DNA of 64,000 nt from positions 8,986,978-9,050,977 of the forward strand of contig JAFMSR010000008.1 in NCBI GenBank assembly GCA_022818135.1. The letters are read 5' to 3'. Below are positions 36,204 through 47,819 of this stretch, piece after piece. Both the position numbers and the translations under genes were made by a program. Below the pieces are notes generated by a model. It was not told the DNA's origin, did not search any database, and saw nothing but the letters and a program-made list of their open reading frames with translations. The DNA comes from Saxidomus purpurata. Lineage: Eukaryota > Mollusca > Bivalvia > Venerida > Veneridae. How positions within the stretch are numbered: position 1 is the first letter of the stretch; the number at the start of each line of letters is the position of its first letter.

Positions 36204-37560
36204 CAGAACAGTTTATCATTTTCTTCTATCACTTAATTGATTTTTCTATCTGAGCATATCAAAGCGCTCAGGGGGCTTTAAACAAAAGCTATATTTTCCT
36301 ACCATAAACTTTAACCCTATTTTATTTTACAAACCTTAAATGCTATTCCAGCGTTATTGACCAATAAATCAAGTCCACCATATGTATTTTGCAGGAAGGT
36401 TTTCATTCTGTCCATACTGGCAACATCATCTAGATCAAGCTGATGAAACTTTGGCTGCAAACCTTCACCATTTAAGCTTTTCACAGCTTCCGCTCCTCTA
36501 CTCTCATCTCGTGCTAAATTAACGTAACCACAGATTCATAATTTTAATATCAGTTGAACAACCCCTTATTAATTACCCCCATGAAAAAATAAGTATTTAT
36601 TACTTTGTCCAAATTGGTCAGTTAGTTGTTTAGCCAAAATATTTTAATGGTTTCACATCAATATCTCAATTTAATAGGAAGATTGGTTATGACCCATTTT
36701 GCTTTTAAAATCGATTGGTCAAAGGTCAAAAAGACTTTGAATAGCAGATTTCTTTCCTGATCACACGATAATACTTGAGCCAGAGATCATCAAGTGCAGC
36801 ACTTTACAGAGGTTTTTTTTTCATCATCACTCTATAATACTTTTATGGTTCTGGTATTAACTGAATGTTAACACTGTTGGTGACAAGCAAACAGTTCAGT
36901 TCAATATCAACATGCAGATCCATGCAGTCTAAGTATGGTCAATTAGGCGATGTTTTCTACCCTGTGAATCAATTTTGACCGAGAAGCCCTATGTACAATT
37001 AATTGAGCTTTCCGCACTGAAATATGGACATGTCTATTTTATGAATTTAGTTTGACGACAACAATACATTACCTGTTAGAAAGACATCTCCATCAAACTG
37101 TTTACACAGGCCTCTAACAATGGCATAACCTATACCTTTATTTGCACCAGTTACCTGAAACACATTCATATATTAGCATTCTAGATTATAAAGTTTGTTT
37201 CAGAAATCTGGTACTGTGACTGTGTACTTATTCTTTTACACATGAAAGAGTGTTATGTATTTTTTTGCATGTTTGGTACAAAACCAAGTCAAGTTTTCTT
37301 TTTTTTCAGTCTTCATACCTGTGGTGTTATGTAACAATCAGTGAGATGTGCCTTTTTACCAACAAATGTGAAAAAAGTGTGATAGTGTGATTTTTCAAGC
37401 AACAGTTGTTTACATAACTATTGTTTTGATAGCCTAATAATTTGGCGTTTCAGTGTGACCCCTTTCACAGATCTGATATTTTATAACTGTCACACCTCTA
37501 CAATGGACAACCTGTTAAATGTCAACCAGTAAAATCGGTCTGCCTTCGAAGTAGAAATAG

Positions 37561-38270
37561 TGAAACTATAGTAGTGGTACCCTTAAAGAGAAAGGACGAC
37601 ATTCGATTGTGCATTGATATGAGGCGGGCGAACGAGTAAGTAAAACGGGTTCGACACCCAATACCTACGGTGGAGGAACTGTGCTTCAAGATTTGAATGG
37701 ATCTAAATTCTTTAGTAAATTAGACATTTCGAACGCCTACCGGCTTGAACTTAATCCCGACTCAAAGGAGATCATTATATATATATACGTTTATCACACA
37801 TGTAGGATTATTCCAGAAAGTGCTTGAACAAATTAATTATACAAAGCCCAGGAACACGCAACATAATGGATGATATAATCGTGCACGCGCCAACGAAAGA
37901 AGAACACCAGCAGTGTCTAGATAATGTGTTGAAAGAGTTCAAGGAAAAAGGGTTTACTAAACCCTGAAAAGTGTCAATTTAAAATGTCAAAGGTGATATT
38001 CATGGGAAATGTGTTATCCGAACACAGTGTAGGTGACCTTCCGAATCGAAGGTACATGACGTTCTTGACGTGAGACCACCGCGTAATGCAAGCGAAATCA
38101 GATCTTTTCTCGGTTTAGTAAATTTCAATGCAAGATATATACGAGATTAAGCGACAATCTCAGAACCGCTTCGCAAATTGACGCGAAAGAATTTTTGGTT
38201 TAAATGGGGTCACGCAGAACAATCTGCATTCAATAATTTGAAAAAACAATTAGGGAGCGCTGATACTCGA
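37561..38270 (+). mobile_element. Decayed Ty3/gypsy retrotransposon, reverse transcriptase to RNase H region
   Basis: Translation in shifting plus-strand frames gives VVPLKRKDDIRLCIDMR, HPIPTVEEL, KLDISNAYRLELNPDS, MDDIIVHAPTKEEHQQCLD, NPEKCQFK, and FLGLVNFNARYIRD, then FKWGHAEQSAFNNLKKQL. This is the order of gypsy RT motifs into the RNase H border. At least one in-frame stop follows the first block, and frameshifts and deletions break the rest. No gag, protease or integrase and no clear LTR are visible. It abuts the point where CBR1-like unit 3 similarity ends. Confidence 0.85.
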
Positions 38271-38572
38271 TGATATTTTGATATCAAGGCAAAAACTCAG
38301 GTTTTAGACAACAGCTGCCTGTAGCTGACCAATCACAGACTAAGATTGCCGTTTGATAAATCCCATATATAACAGTCCACTGTTGTCTATTTCGAATTGT
38401 TTTCCTTGTGCAAAGAGTACATGACCTTTCTAGTGCAGCAAGGACAATTGAATTATGTACTAAAAAATTGGGAATACATTTGTATATTTTTGAGGCCAGA
38501 CGAATGTTTGTTTTTAGTTTAAAACAAATGAAAAGAGGTTATATTTTTAATACTGAGTACGCACAAACTCAT
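38271..38572. other. Non-coding, unassigned; TATA/CCAAT-like stretch
   Basis: No gene recognised. GACCAATCACAG and, about 35 bases later, CCCATATATAACAG resemble a CCAAT box and TATA box in tandem, possibly remnants of an LTR promoter of the neighbouring gypsy fragment. The 60-codon frame at 38408-38590 has no recognisable family. Confidence 0.35.
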
Positions 38573-39559
38573 AACAAGAGCTGTCAGTAGGTCAGCGCGC
38601 TCGACTTTTTTAGTGCTTGCCAATAAAACAAAACTTTGACAGTTAAGGGCACACAAGACTTTAACTAGGAATGTCTAAGTACAAATCAAGGAACATTTTC
38701 ACAGAGTTATCTTCTTTTGCTTACAGATAGGTCTCATGATGGTACATAAGAGTACTCCAACTTTCAAAGTAATATCTCAAATGGTTAAGTATACAAGTGG
38801 ACAAGAATGAAAATTTTAACTGAGTTTCTAAGTCAAAAAGGGCCATAATTCAAATAAAATCCTTGACATAATTACCTTCTCCTGTCCTTGTTTGGGGATC
38901 ATGATGGTAAACAAGTATTCCAACTTTCAAAGTAATATCTCAAACAGTTTAGTCAAAAAGTGGACTGGTACGAAAAACTTAACCAAGATTCTAAGTCAAT
39001 AAAGGGCCTTAATTTTTAAAACAAATCCCTGACACAGTTACCTTCTCTTGTCTACAGATGGGGGTAATGATGTAAACAAGCATTCAAAGTTTCAAAGCAA
39101 TATCTCACAGGATTAAGGCAATAAGTGAATTTTACCCATATTCAATGTATTTTCTAAGTCAAAAAGGCATATATAATTCCATTAAAATCCTGACAGAGTT
39201 ATGTACTCTTGTCTGTTGATGTAGGTCATGATCGTTAACAAGTATGACTAGTTTCAAAGCAATACCTCTAATGGTTTTGAAATAAAGTGAGGTGGTACAA
39301 AAAACTTAACCAAGCTCAATACACTTTCTAAGTCCATAAAGGGCCATAATTCTGTCAAAAACCTTGACAGAGTTATGTACTCTTGTCTGTACATGGAGGT
39401 TATGATGGATAACAAGTATGGTAAGTTTCAAAGCCATACCTCTAATACTTTTGAAATAAAGCGGGGTGGTACGAAAACCTTAACCAAGGTGTGACACCAA
39501 CGCCGACGCCGGGGCGAGAAGGATAGCTCCCCTTTTCTTCGAAAAGTCGAGCTAAAAAG
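38573..39559. repeat. Bivalve-type repeat, about five ~165-bp units, GTCGAGCTAAAAAG end
   Basis: It opens AACAAGAGCTGTCAG then GCGCTCGACTTTTTTAGTGC and closes with GAAAAGTCGAGCTAAAAAGC, so short inverted ends are present. Inside, diverged units recur about every 165 bases, each with GTTATCTTCT or GTTATGTACTCTTGTCTGT, CATGATGGT and TTTCAAAGTAATATCTC. A GACACCAACGCCGACGCCGG stretch precedes the right end. I recognise this layout from bivalve genomes but cannot name the family. Confidence 0.75.
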
Positions 39560-39607
39560 CACTGTTGGTACTCACTCAGCTCAGTGAAATGTATTTGGAT
39601 CGTTCAC

Positions 39608-40107
39608 NNNNNNNNNNNNNNNNNNNNNNNNNNNNNNNNNNNNNNNNNNNNNNNNNNNNNNNNNNNNNNNNNNNNNNNNNNNNNNNNNNNNNNNNNNNNN
39701 NNNNNNNNNNNNNNNNNNNNNNNNNNNNNNNNNNNNNNNNNNNNNNNNNNNNNNNNNNNNNNNNNNNNNNNNNNNNNNNNNNNNNNNNNNNNNNNNNNNN
39801 NNNNNNNNNNNNNNNNNNNNNNNNNNNNNNNNNNNNNNNNNNNNNNNNNNNNNNNNNNNNNNNNNNNNNNNNNNNNNNNNNNNNNNNNNNNNNNNNNNNN
39901 NNNNNNNNNNNNNNNNNNNNNNNNNNNNNNNNNNNNNNNNNNNNNNNNNNNNNNNNNNNNNNNNNNNNNNNNNNNNNNNNNNNNNNNNNNNNNNNNNNNN
40001 NNNNNNNNNNNNNNNNNNNNNNNNNNNNNNNNNNNNNNNNNNNNNNNNNNNNNNNNNNNNNNNNNNNNNNNNNNNNNNNNNNNNNNNNNNNNNNNNNNNN
40101 NNNNNNN
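39608..40107. other. Assembly gap (500 N)
   Basis: Exactly 500 N, so a placeholder of unknown true length. Order and distance of everything left and right of it are not guaranteed. Open frames spanning it are artefacts. Confidence 0.99.
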
Positions 40108-40370
40108 CTGAACACCACAAAGACGAAAAAGGTCATGACGCTATCAGTGGTGACATAAACCAAACACAACAAGACAAGAAAATTGTCTGCTCAACAGTGC
40201 TTTAATCGGCCAAAAAAGTCAATGTGAATATTATGGCAACTATTTAATAAGTTGTAAGACCGTCAAATACGCAAAATAGCTGAGTATCTTCATCATGCAG
40301 AGCTAAACTGCATCACTCGCCTATCGTCTCCCTGTCCTTTGTCGTGTAGAAACTGGGTCTGCTTTCCGGT

Positions 40371-41271
40371 TTACGCGGGTGATTTCAAAGGCACTAGTAA
40401 GTACTTTCCGAATTCATCGACAGTGTCAACAGCTACGCATGCGTGTACCGCCCCCTGCTTTCCAAGAAACACGGCCTCGTCATTGATTGGATAAACTGGC
40501 TGGTGCCAGATATCAGCATGAATTTGGACACCAACACTTCCATCAAAATAAAATGCAACAAAATTTTCCATTTTGATATCATCCCCAGGTAGGGCTAGTA
40601 AAGCCACGAAAGGATCTTTATTCTTTGGGAAAAAAACCTGTCCGCCATCGGGGTGGTAATTGGCTTCCCTTACGAGTACGTTCGTCCGATCAGAAGGTGA
40701 CACGTGTTTTGGCAACCTGCCAGTCACAAAATCTCCGTCAACTATACACTGATCCCCGACCCACCTATATGATAATTCATCACAGAGTTCACCACCGAGC
40801 GTTCCGGTGTCTGGGCATAATTTACGCCAGCCTGAAAAAGATAGAATTGTCAACATTTACTGAAAATGTTTCTATTTCTAAGCATTGTTATATAAGCTTT
40901 GTGCAATTGAAATAAGACCAAGGTCGTTATGTGCAAACCGCACTTAAAACAACCATTGCCTCGTGATTAAAAAGAACGCACGCTGGTATTTTGCCTGTCT
41001 ACTGAATGGCAGGAACATCCCTGGCATTACCGAACCGATATAAGTTTTTACACTTGGTATTTAAATGATAGAATATGTCGCTGCAGCCAATATTAAAGGG
41101 TACGATACCTTGAACCGGCCAGGGAGTGATTTCAACTTGTTCACTTTCGAAATCTGTCACGATTCTACCATATCCTTTCAAAGTTTCCGCTGTTGCCATG
41201 ATAACAGGAACCGGATATGGCTCTCCATACTTCGGATCAAGTGCGTCGTCATAGCTTGCATTTCCACTCAT
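40371..41271 (-). CDS. Ureidoglycolate lyase-like (AllA-type cupin) protein, paralogue A
   Basis: Resembles the ureidoglycolate lyase family, which splits ureidoglycolate to glyoxylate and urea in purine (allantoin) breakdown. Two coding exons (minus): 41271-41109 and 40831-40371, joined in phase 1, 624 nt, 207 residues. The first exon gives a polar N-terminus then ATAETLKGYGRIVTDFE and PWPVQG. The second gives WRKLCPDTGTLGGELCDEL, ANYHPDGGQVFFP, ALPGDDIKMENFVAFYFDGS, DIWHQPVYPI, and QGAVHACVAVDT near the end. NYHPDG and WHQPV carry the histidines expected in a cupin active site. The start is the first ATG in the open exon. It is 2.8 kb downstream of, and on the same strand as, paralogue B. 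The family call is from remembered sequence style; substrate is inferred. Confidence 0.8.
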
Positions 41272-44083
41272 GTTTGCGTTCAGGCCGACCGTTCGTTGTC
41301 TGAAAACCCTGGAAACTTCAGTGACTGTCTACAGTTCAAACCTGTAATTAATTAACCTGCTTTAATCATTCCTACCTATAAAACGCATGCAATGTCTTAG
41401 GACTGCGTTACAACTGTATCCTTGGCGCCATTCCAGATTAAACCCCATACGATATTTACTCTTAAAGCTAACGACGGACATTAGAAGTGAATTTCCGCAA
41501 CGTTTTTGGGGATTACATGTTCAATGTAGTTGACCTGAGGCGATACGAGTTTTAAGCATAGGGGAAAGTATGCACCATGCATTATTAAATAAGAGTTGGC
41601 ATTAAAGTTAGGATTTATCTACAGCATTTAAAGTTAGCGTTTAAAAGCGTTGATAAACAATGCGTCCTTATGTACAACATGTATAAGCTGTAAATTTGAA
41701 GGTCAAAAGTTAGATTCTATCACGAGATTGAAAAATAATAATATCACTTTACAATACTTTTGACAAATAAACATGTATGATTTACACACAGGTAAAGCAG
41801 TAGGAGTATCAAAAACTGACTTACCTGAATTACAACACGTCAAGTTTAACAGATAAATAAATGTACAAATTGCAAATATACGTCTAAGGGAAGAAACTGT
41901 TGATATCTTGATAGGATTAAGACCGGATTTCTACTTATTTCACGTACGTAAACTTGTTTGGTTTGAAGAACAGGATATAATATAATGAAAGGAAATGCCA
42001 GGATATAGATCTTACATTTTCTTAAAACAAGGTCAATAATTATCACCCGCCATAGGCGGAGGGATATTGTTTTGGCGTTGTCCGTCCGTTCGTCCGTCCG
42101 GAGTCATAGCTCAAAAACCAATGAATAAAATTTCATGAAACTTAAAACAAGTGTACAATAGCATAATGTCGCGGCGCACACACAACTTTCGTCAAGATTG
42201 GATTAGTATCTCCGCAGTAATTGCCCTTTAATTGTTACTTTCTTCTATATTCAATATAAAACATTAAACTTATATTTCTCTGAAACTAGTTATCAAAATT
42301 AAATTCTAATTGGCTTAAATATTTTAATGATCAGTCTTTCCAATATCCACCCCCAACACTTCCTGTTTTTATTTAGAAAAGAAATACCCCTCAGAGATGA
42401 GGCCCCAACGGGGTGGTGACATTTTGAAAATGGTTCTTTTTTCTGAAAAGGCTTGTGAGAATTTGATTTTGTTTGGCACATATAATCAACTTTGTATTCT
42501 CTAACAACAGAAATTTTTTAAACAGGACTTGTACAGAAATGAGGCCCTTAAGTAGATGTAGTGCTTTTCTTACATAATTATCCTATATAGAAACTTAAGA
42601 ACTCTTGTTGTCTGAAAGTAGTAGTACGGATTTAATTTAACTAATTACAATTAAGTTCTTTATGACTGTAACTTGAAGAAAAAAATCCTCTCAGGGATGA
42701 GGCCCCAATGGATTGCGGAAATTCTAAAAATGCTTTTTTTTGGAAGCATACAGACCAATACACATTCCAGTTGTAGTTTTTCAGCTATTTGCTTCATTTA
42801 GTCGGGAGATATAAATTCACTGAATTTGCTTGTTATATCTTGACATCAATATTGCAGCCTTTTAAAAAAAATTAACTGAGATCCCGTTTCGATTAAATGG
42901 CGTATTTAATGTTCCGTAAAATAAATCAAAGTGCTGTTCAAAGACTTTAGGTTTTTTCTTCTTTTGGTAAACAAAGAACAGGAGGTGCACTCCATATGCG
43001 GAAAGCATAGTTAACCAAATATCTAGTTAGTCGCTTTCTAGCTTTTAAAAAATACATAGTAATCTATTCATACTGAAAAAAAGTAGAAAATTAATTCAGT
43101 TACTCGTAACCTGCAAATGGAAATGATTCCCGTTGACATGCTGCTTGTTTGGGTGTTTTGTAAAATCAGACAGACTTCCCATTTTGGATGGTGTAGTTCC
43201 TTTTTCCGTGTTAGTGTTGACTATACCATAGTATTAGTATCAATAACTTACGCTTAATTTCCCTTTGTACATTCACTAGAAAAAAAAACCCTAATATGTT
43301 AAACGATTCTGGGCCCTGTATCAGACTCAGTTCCTCTTTATGACCTTGAATTAAATGGTTGAATACAGCATTCTATCCTTCCGTTTGGGCAGTTCATGGT
43401 AGTTGATGTATAACTTTCCTTAGGCCTGAACGCGTTGGTCATTGAGAAGTTACCAGTACGTGCCTATACAAAATAGCCATTTAACATCACCTGAGAAAAA
43501 AACGTGTTCGGCATTCAGACCATTTTTATTTAGCTTATTATAATACATGCGGATTCTTTTATATTTGGTGAGAAATGTCGATGCTGAGAGAATGATAATT
43601 CTTATGATGACATGAAGATTTAAGCTGAACATACTGTAACAGGACCACTGACCTTCAGCCAAACGGACAGACATGTATATAGGTCCCTGATGTAGATTAG
43701 AAAATGTTGCCACTGGTACTGTTTTATATTGACTGTTCTACTATCAATAAATTGACCCCCGCAATACTGCCAGTCACGTGGCCGTTCGCCAGCAAGCATC
43801 TGCAATATCTGCAAGTCGACAACTATTAATACTACCGTAATCAAAAAAAGAAGAAGAAGAGGAAAACTGAATAACAGACAAATAAATAAACGAAGGAAAT
43901 AATTGTTGATTGTATGAAACACTGAATATGCCTGTCTGCAGATACTTTCTATATAAATAATATGTTTTTTTATTGTTTGCTTCCAGGTGAAATCCGGGCT
44001 TTCAATCGTTACATTCTTCAGTACAGGATTGGAATATTTCAAAGGTAGTTGGTCCGTGTGATCATTTATCCGGAGTGGATCGT
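41272..44083. other. Intergenic between the two ureidoglycolate lyase-like genes
   Basis: No exon recognised. It contains a bivalve-type repeat near 42045-42720 (CCCGCCATAGGCGGAGGG followed by GTCCGTCCG repeats) with two diverged copies of a GATGAGGCCCCAA segment at about 42395 and 42697. The 140-codon frame at 43620-44042 overlaps the expected 3' UTR of paralogue B; its leucine-rich hydrophobic run comes from AAGAAGAAG-type sequence, and I do not regard it as a gene. Confidence 0.6.
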
Positions 44084-45448
44084 TTACTCTGGTTTTGTTA
44101 ATGGTACAAGTAAGAATTTCCCGAACTCCGTCGCCGTGTCAACACCAACACAGGCATGTACCGCACCTTGCTTCCCGAAGAACTCCGCCTCGTCGTTGAT
44201 TGGATACACAGGCTGATGCCAAACGCCCGTATGTACGTGCACTCCAAAACTCCCATCGCAGTAGAAGGCAACAAAACTCTCCAGAGTAATATTGTCGCCT
44301 GGTTTTGCAAGGAGCATGACAAACGGATCTCTGTTCTTTGGGTAGAATATCTGGCTGCCATCGGGATGGTAGTTAGCGTCTTTTACAAGCACATGTGTAC
44401 GGTTGCTAGGCGATATATCACGTGGCAACTTTCCGGTTATGTAATCTCCGTTAATAACGGCTTCGTTAACAGCCGTGCATTTATCTCCAACCCATTTGTA
44501 TTTAAAGTCGCCGGTACGTATACCACCAAGAGTGCCGGTTTCAGGCCATAGCTTTCTCCAACCTGGAAAGGAAACGAAGAGTTCATAGGCCTATACTCTC
44601 GATTTCATATTTTGTCAGATATTGTGTTGAACCACTGTTATTGGTCATCTCAGTAAATTAGCCAACTGCAATAAACAGCCAATATTGATGTACCCCAGTT
44701 ACATAAGTATTGTAACGCACTACCGCTGTAACGTTGTTTCTGATTGGTTACGTCGTTTAAATGTGCGATGTTTAAATAACGTATATATAGCCGTAAAATG
44801 AGCGATCAATAATGATCGCATATTTGAGCATTGTGCGTTAGAATAGGGTTAACCGTCTAGTGATTTTGACATTTGCGAAAGTATATACGGTTTTTAATGG
44901 TCGCAAATAGTTTTAACGGCTCTATCAAAATTATTTGCAACAGTCGCAAATATCAAAATTACAAAACAGTTTACCCTATATTGCATACACTTGTAATAGG
45001 CATATATGTACTTTAAGTGGTTTTTTTTGGATCCTATTGCGGGTTCAGCTCAAGACAGGCTTGACTCTAGTTATTAGCCAATGATTGGATGTCTACTGTA
45101 TACGTTTGAGACTATTAATTTTGAGATTTACCAGTGAGATATAATGATCATGGATAGTTCTCCGGATCTATCACCGACAGTCCGCATCATCAACCAACGG
45201 CGGTACTATCACTGACAATCCACATTTCTTTCAATCGGCAATGTATTCACTCTCTATACTCATTTACCTTTTACTGGCCAAGGTGCTATATTTATTTCCT
45301 CTGCATCGAAGTCCGTAACAGTTTTCCCGTATCCCTTAAGTGTTTCGTCGGTTGCTATGACGATCGGCACCGTATGCGGTTCACCATACTTTGGGTCGAA
45401 CACGTCATCGAAATTGCCGTATTCACCGTATTCGCCATATTCACTCAT
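44084..45448 (-). CDS. Ureidoglycolate lyase-like (AllA-type cupin) protein, paralogue B
   Basis: Two coding exons (minus): 45448-45268 and 44562-44084, phase 1, 660 nt, 219 residues. The intron is at exactly the same codon (the G before WRK) as in paralogue A. The N-terminus MSEYGEYGEYGNFDD has three EYG repeats not present in A, then DPKYGEPHTVPI, ATDETLKGYGKTVTDFDAEE and PWPVKG. Exon 2 gives WRKLWPETGTLGG, a seven-residue longer loop around DKCTAVNEAVINGDY, ANYHPDGSQIFYP, GVWHQPVYPI and GKFLLVPLTKPE. A longer frame allows an upstream ATG (45493) adding a hydrophobic stretch. I chose 45448 because it aligns with the start of A. Both copies look functional, pointing to a tandem duplication with retained function. 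Confidence 0.8.
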
Positions 45449-45511
45449 GATAATTCTGAAAATAATACATATAATAATCCAAACTATCCGCATCTATTTA
45501 GGAAATAGATT

Positions 45512-45663
45512 TTACTTTTGAGTGATATACCGGTTAGTACATCACTGTGTGGAGTTTAGATGCGAAGTTATCTAATCACGAAAGCCGAAGGTCTGAGTAA
45601 TTAATTACGAAGCATCTCAACCACAAAGAGTGATAAACTAACCGGTATATCACTCAAAAGTAA
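45512..45663. mobile_element. Short MITE with perfect 27-bp TIRs
   Basis: The left TIR 45512-45538 (starts TTACTTTTGAGTG, ends CCGGTTAGT) is matched without mismatch by the inverted right TIR 45637-45663. The total is 152 bases, with no coding. It lies just upstream of paralogue B, within about 70 bases of its start codon, so it may be part of that promoter or 5' UTR. Confidence 0.9.
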
Positions 45664-47779
45664 CTATATTTCCATTCTAAAACGTTAATTTAAACAAAAA
45701 AGTTCGAAGGGGTACTATTTACTGCGTTAGCATGAACTCTCACCTTTAAGTCGTAGCATTCCGTGGAATTTTGACTGTTCTTTTGGACTACTCCATTCAA
45801 ACACTATTGACCTTATGCCAGGTTCTTGATTGACAGATGATAATCTCTTATCAGACCAATCAAATAGCTAGCTGCTACAATACGTGACGAATATGGTTAC
45901 TAGCCGCCATTTTGTCCGACAAACATTTAAAATTAATCCGTTGACAGACATGCAATTTTAGGTATTTTCTATTTAAGGAAGAGTACTTATTAGAAATATT
46001 TTTTTATCGTGAAAGTCATATATATTGCTTTCTGGGTTTAGTTTCTAAATTTTAAGAGTTTTGTCACGGACCAATTTTATTTTAGGTCCGTGGTTTTGTG
46101 ACTCTTCATACATTTTAGAGTGATTTAATAAAATGTTTTGTAAAGATTGTCTTATCAAAACGTGTCATCATGTGTGTGTATGTATGTGCTTACATATTAT
46201 TAGAAAGGTTTTAGTGGACTTGCAGATTATAAACTATAGTATGTGCTTACATATATTAAAAAGGTTTTAGTGGACTTGCAGATTATAAACTAAGTGCACA
46301 ATAATAGTATAAACCACGCTGGGTCATATAACTACGGCTGGTAGCGAGGGTTAATGACCCCAATTAGTCAGTCAGTCCGATGAATCTGTTACATTAAATT
46401 GAATAAAGAAATTCAGATAAATGAATGATTTTTCTAGCTGGACATACAGTTGTTAAAAACATCTGTCAGAAGTCGTATCAAAATGATATAAATATATATG
46501 CCTAGAAATGCTCTACTGCATATTATATGTTTTCTTTTACTTATAGAATGTGTCACATTGCCTAAAACATGAGTACATAGCACGACCGCATGCAAAAATT
46601 AAATCTTCCATGAAATACAAAATTAGAAACCATGGTCACCCAGTTACTTTTATTGATGGCACATGTTAATAAAAGTGCTTATTGATATCTAATCTTTAAG
46701 AGATTTTCAATTAAACGTATTCTGTTAACGCCTCTTTGAAGAGTATTTAATAATAAATGCGCAGCGGACATAATTATACTACCGTAAATATTTGATAACG
46801 GATTCAATGATACTAATTAAAATCACATTTCTTAAAAATACAAATGATTGCAAATAAATAGCTTTAATCCGCACGCGTTTTCGCTAATTATGTACCTCCT
46901 TCCCCCCCCGCCTCCTTTTAAAACTAAATTCATACTTTGTGTTTTCTTTTATAGATTTATTTTTGAAATCATCAAAAAAAATCATAGTACAGTTAAATAT
47001 TATCGAAAAAAGAAATAAAACTAATGATTTCAGACTTGGTTCAATAGAGATCTGTTTGAGCGTTTCCTGTATTTGTCGGACTTTGCAGGAGTAGTGCCCC
47101 TTGATTTCGGTGGGCGTGGCTACATCTCTAATTGCGTAAGGTCAATTGCTGCTGACCGGAAGTGTAGTATTTTTTTACTATGATTTATTTAAAGCACGTG
47201 ACCCCATTCATAGCAATGCCAATTCTAAATTATTAACGCATGCACACTCGTAAAATTAATTTTGTGTGAAAATTACGCGGGTAGAATTTCAGCAGCCAAA
47301 AAATAGTTCCGGACGTCTAAAGTGATATACTTTATAAGGTATATCACGTTCGAATCCTTTTTTGCGTATATAGGAGAAATTTTCAATAGTGTTAGAATGA
47401 TTGTATAGACATTGTGCCTGCTAAACATAGTAGAAACTTCTGTTCTGCATGACCGACGCCTGAAGGAATGGAACATGTTTGTATGTATTTTAGAGTTTTA
47501 TTTTGGGTACCGGATAATCCATATGACCAACGCCCCAAGAAGAGGTTAGATGATTAAGGTTTCAGGGGAAAGGGAAATATACAGAATTTGTCCCGTTCCA
47601 GTGACATCCCCTGGTTCTTTAACATGCCCGGTGTACAGCACCGGTGTACAGCACCGATACATCGGACCTAGGTTTTAGGTCTGAACCAAAAGGTCATTAA
47701 TTAGTTATGTAAGTGGAGGAGAAAGAAATCAATAGCAGAAAGCCACACAACTATTGTAAGGCAATTTACTATTTAATAA
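45664..47779. other. Non-coding, unassigned
   Basis: No gene recognised. It holds a two-copy tandem repeat (46184-46292), a short CCCCCCCC run near 46904, and a small direct repeat GGTGTACAGCACCG near 47630-47655. Confidence 0.5.
46184..46292. repeat. Two-copy 57-bp tandem repeat
   Basis: The unit begins ATGTGCTTACATAT and ends GCAGATTATAAACTA; two copies with few differences. Confidence 0.9.
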
Positions 47780-47819
47780 AAAAATATATACAGTATATAT
47801 ATATACCTCTCAGATTTCT

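Larger units (their letters stand above)
27786..37154 (-). pseudogene. CBR1: Carbonyl reductase 1-like, copy 3, lacking exon 1
   Basis: Exons 2-8 are all present with GT-AG borders (exon 5 donor is GTACGT): 37154-37073, 36513-36335, 33516-33404, 31812-31684, 29577-29436, 28549-28486, 27883-27786; 807 nt, no stop or frameshift. TGANKGIG, NNAG, NVSS and YGCSK are intact, and the stop is TGA as in copy 1. The 27-nt exon 1 with the start codon is not found upstream; similarity ends near 37560, where a Ty3/gypsy fragment begins. Differences from copy 1 include ILT to FLT in exon 2, SKWAAEK for SQFAAKK in exon 5, and VDE for IDQ in exon 7. The intact frame suggests either recent loss of exon 1 or use of a different unrecognised first exon. 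Three transposons sit in its introns. Confidence 0.8.
27750..37560. repeat. Tandem segmental duplication, unit 3 (truncated at both ends, more diverged)
   Basis: Similarity to units 1 and 2 begins about 35 bases downstream of the CBR1-like stop codon, runs through exons 8 to 2, and fades between about 37400 and 37560 just before a decayed Ty3/gypsy fragment. The part equivalent to 1-2865 of unit 1 is absent on the left; exon 1 and the PAM16 part are absent on the right. Introns are clearly more diverged than between units 1 and 2 and carry three transposon insertions (30263-31640, 34263-34683, 34748-36203). Unit 3 shares with unit 1, but not unit 2, the segment at about 28905-29340. Confidence 0.88.

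Noticed and set aside
39565..40172. Long open frames of about 180-198 codons
   Set aside because: They consist of the 500-N gap.
43620..44042. 140-codon minus-strand frame with a hydrophobic run
   Set aside because: It lies right after the paralogue B stop codon, its leucine run comes from a simple AAG/GAG stretch, and there is no family resemblance.
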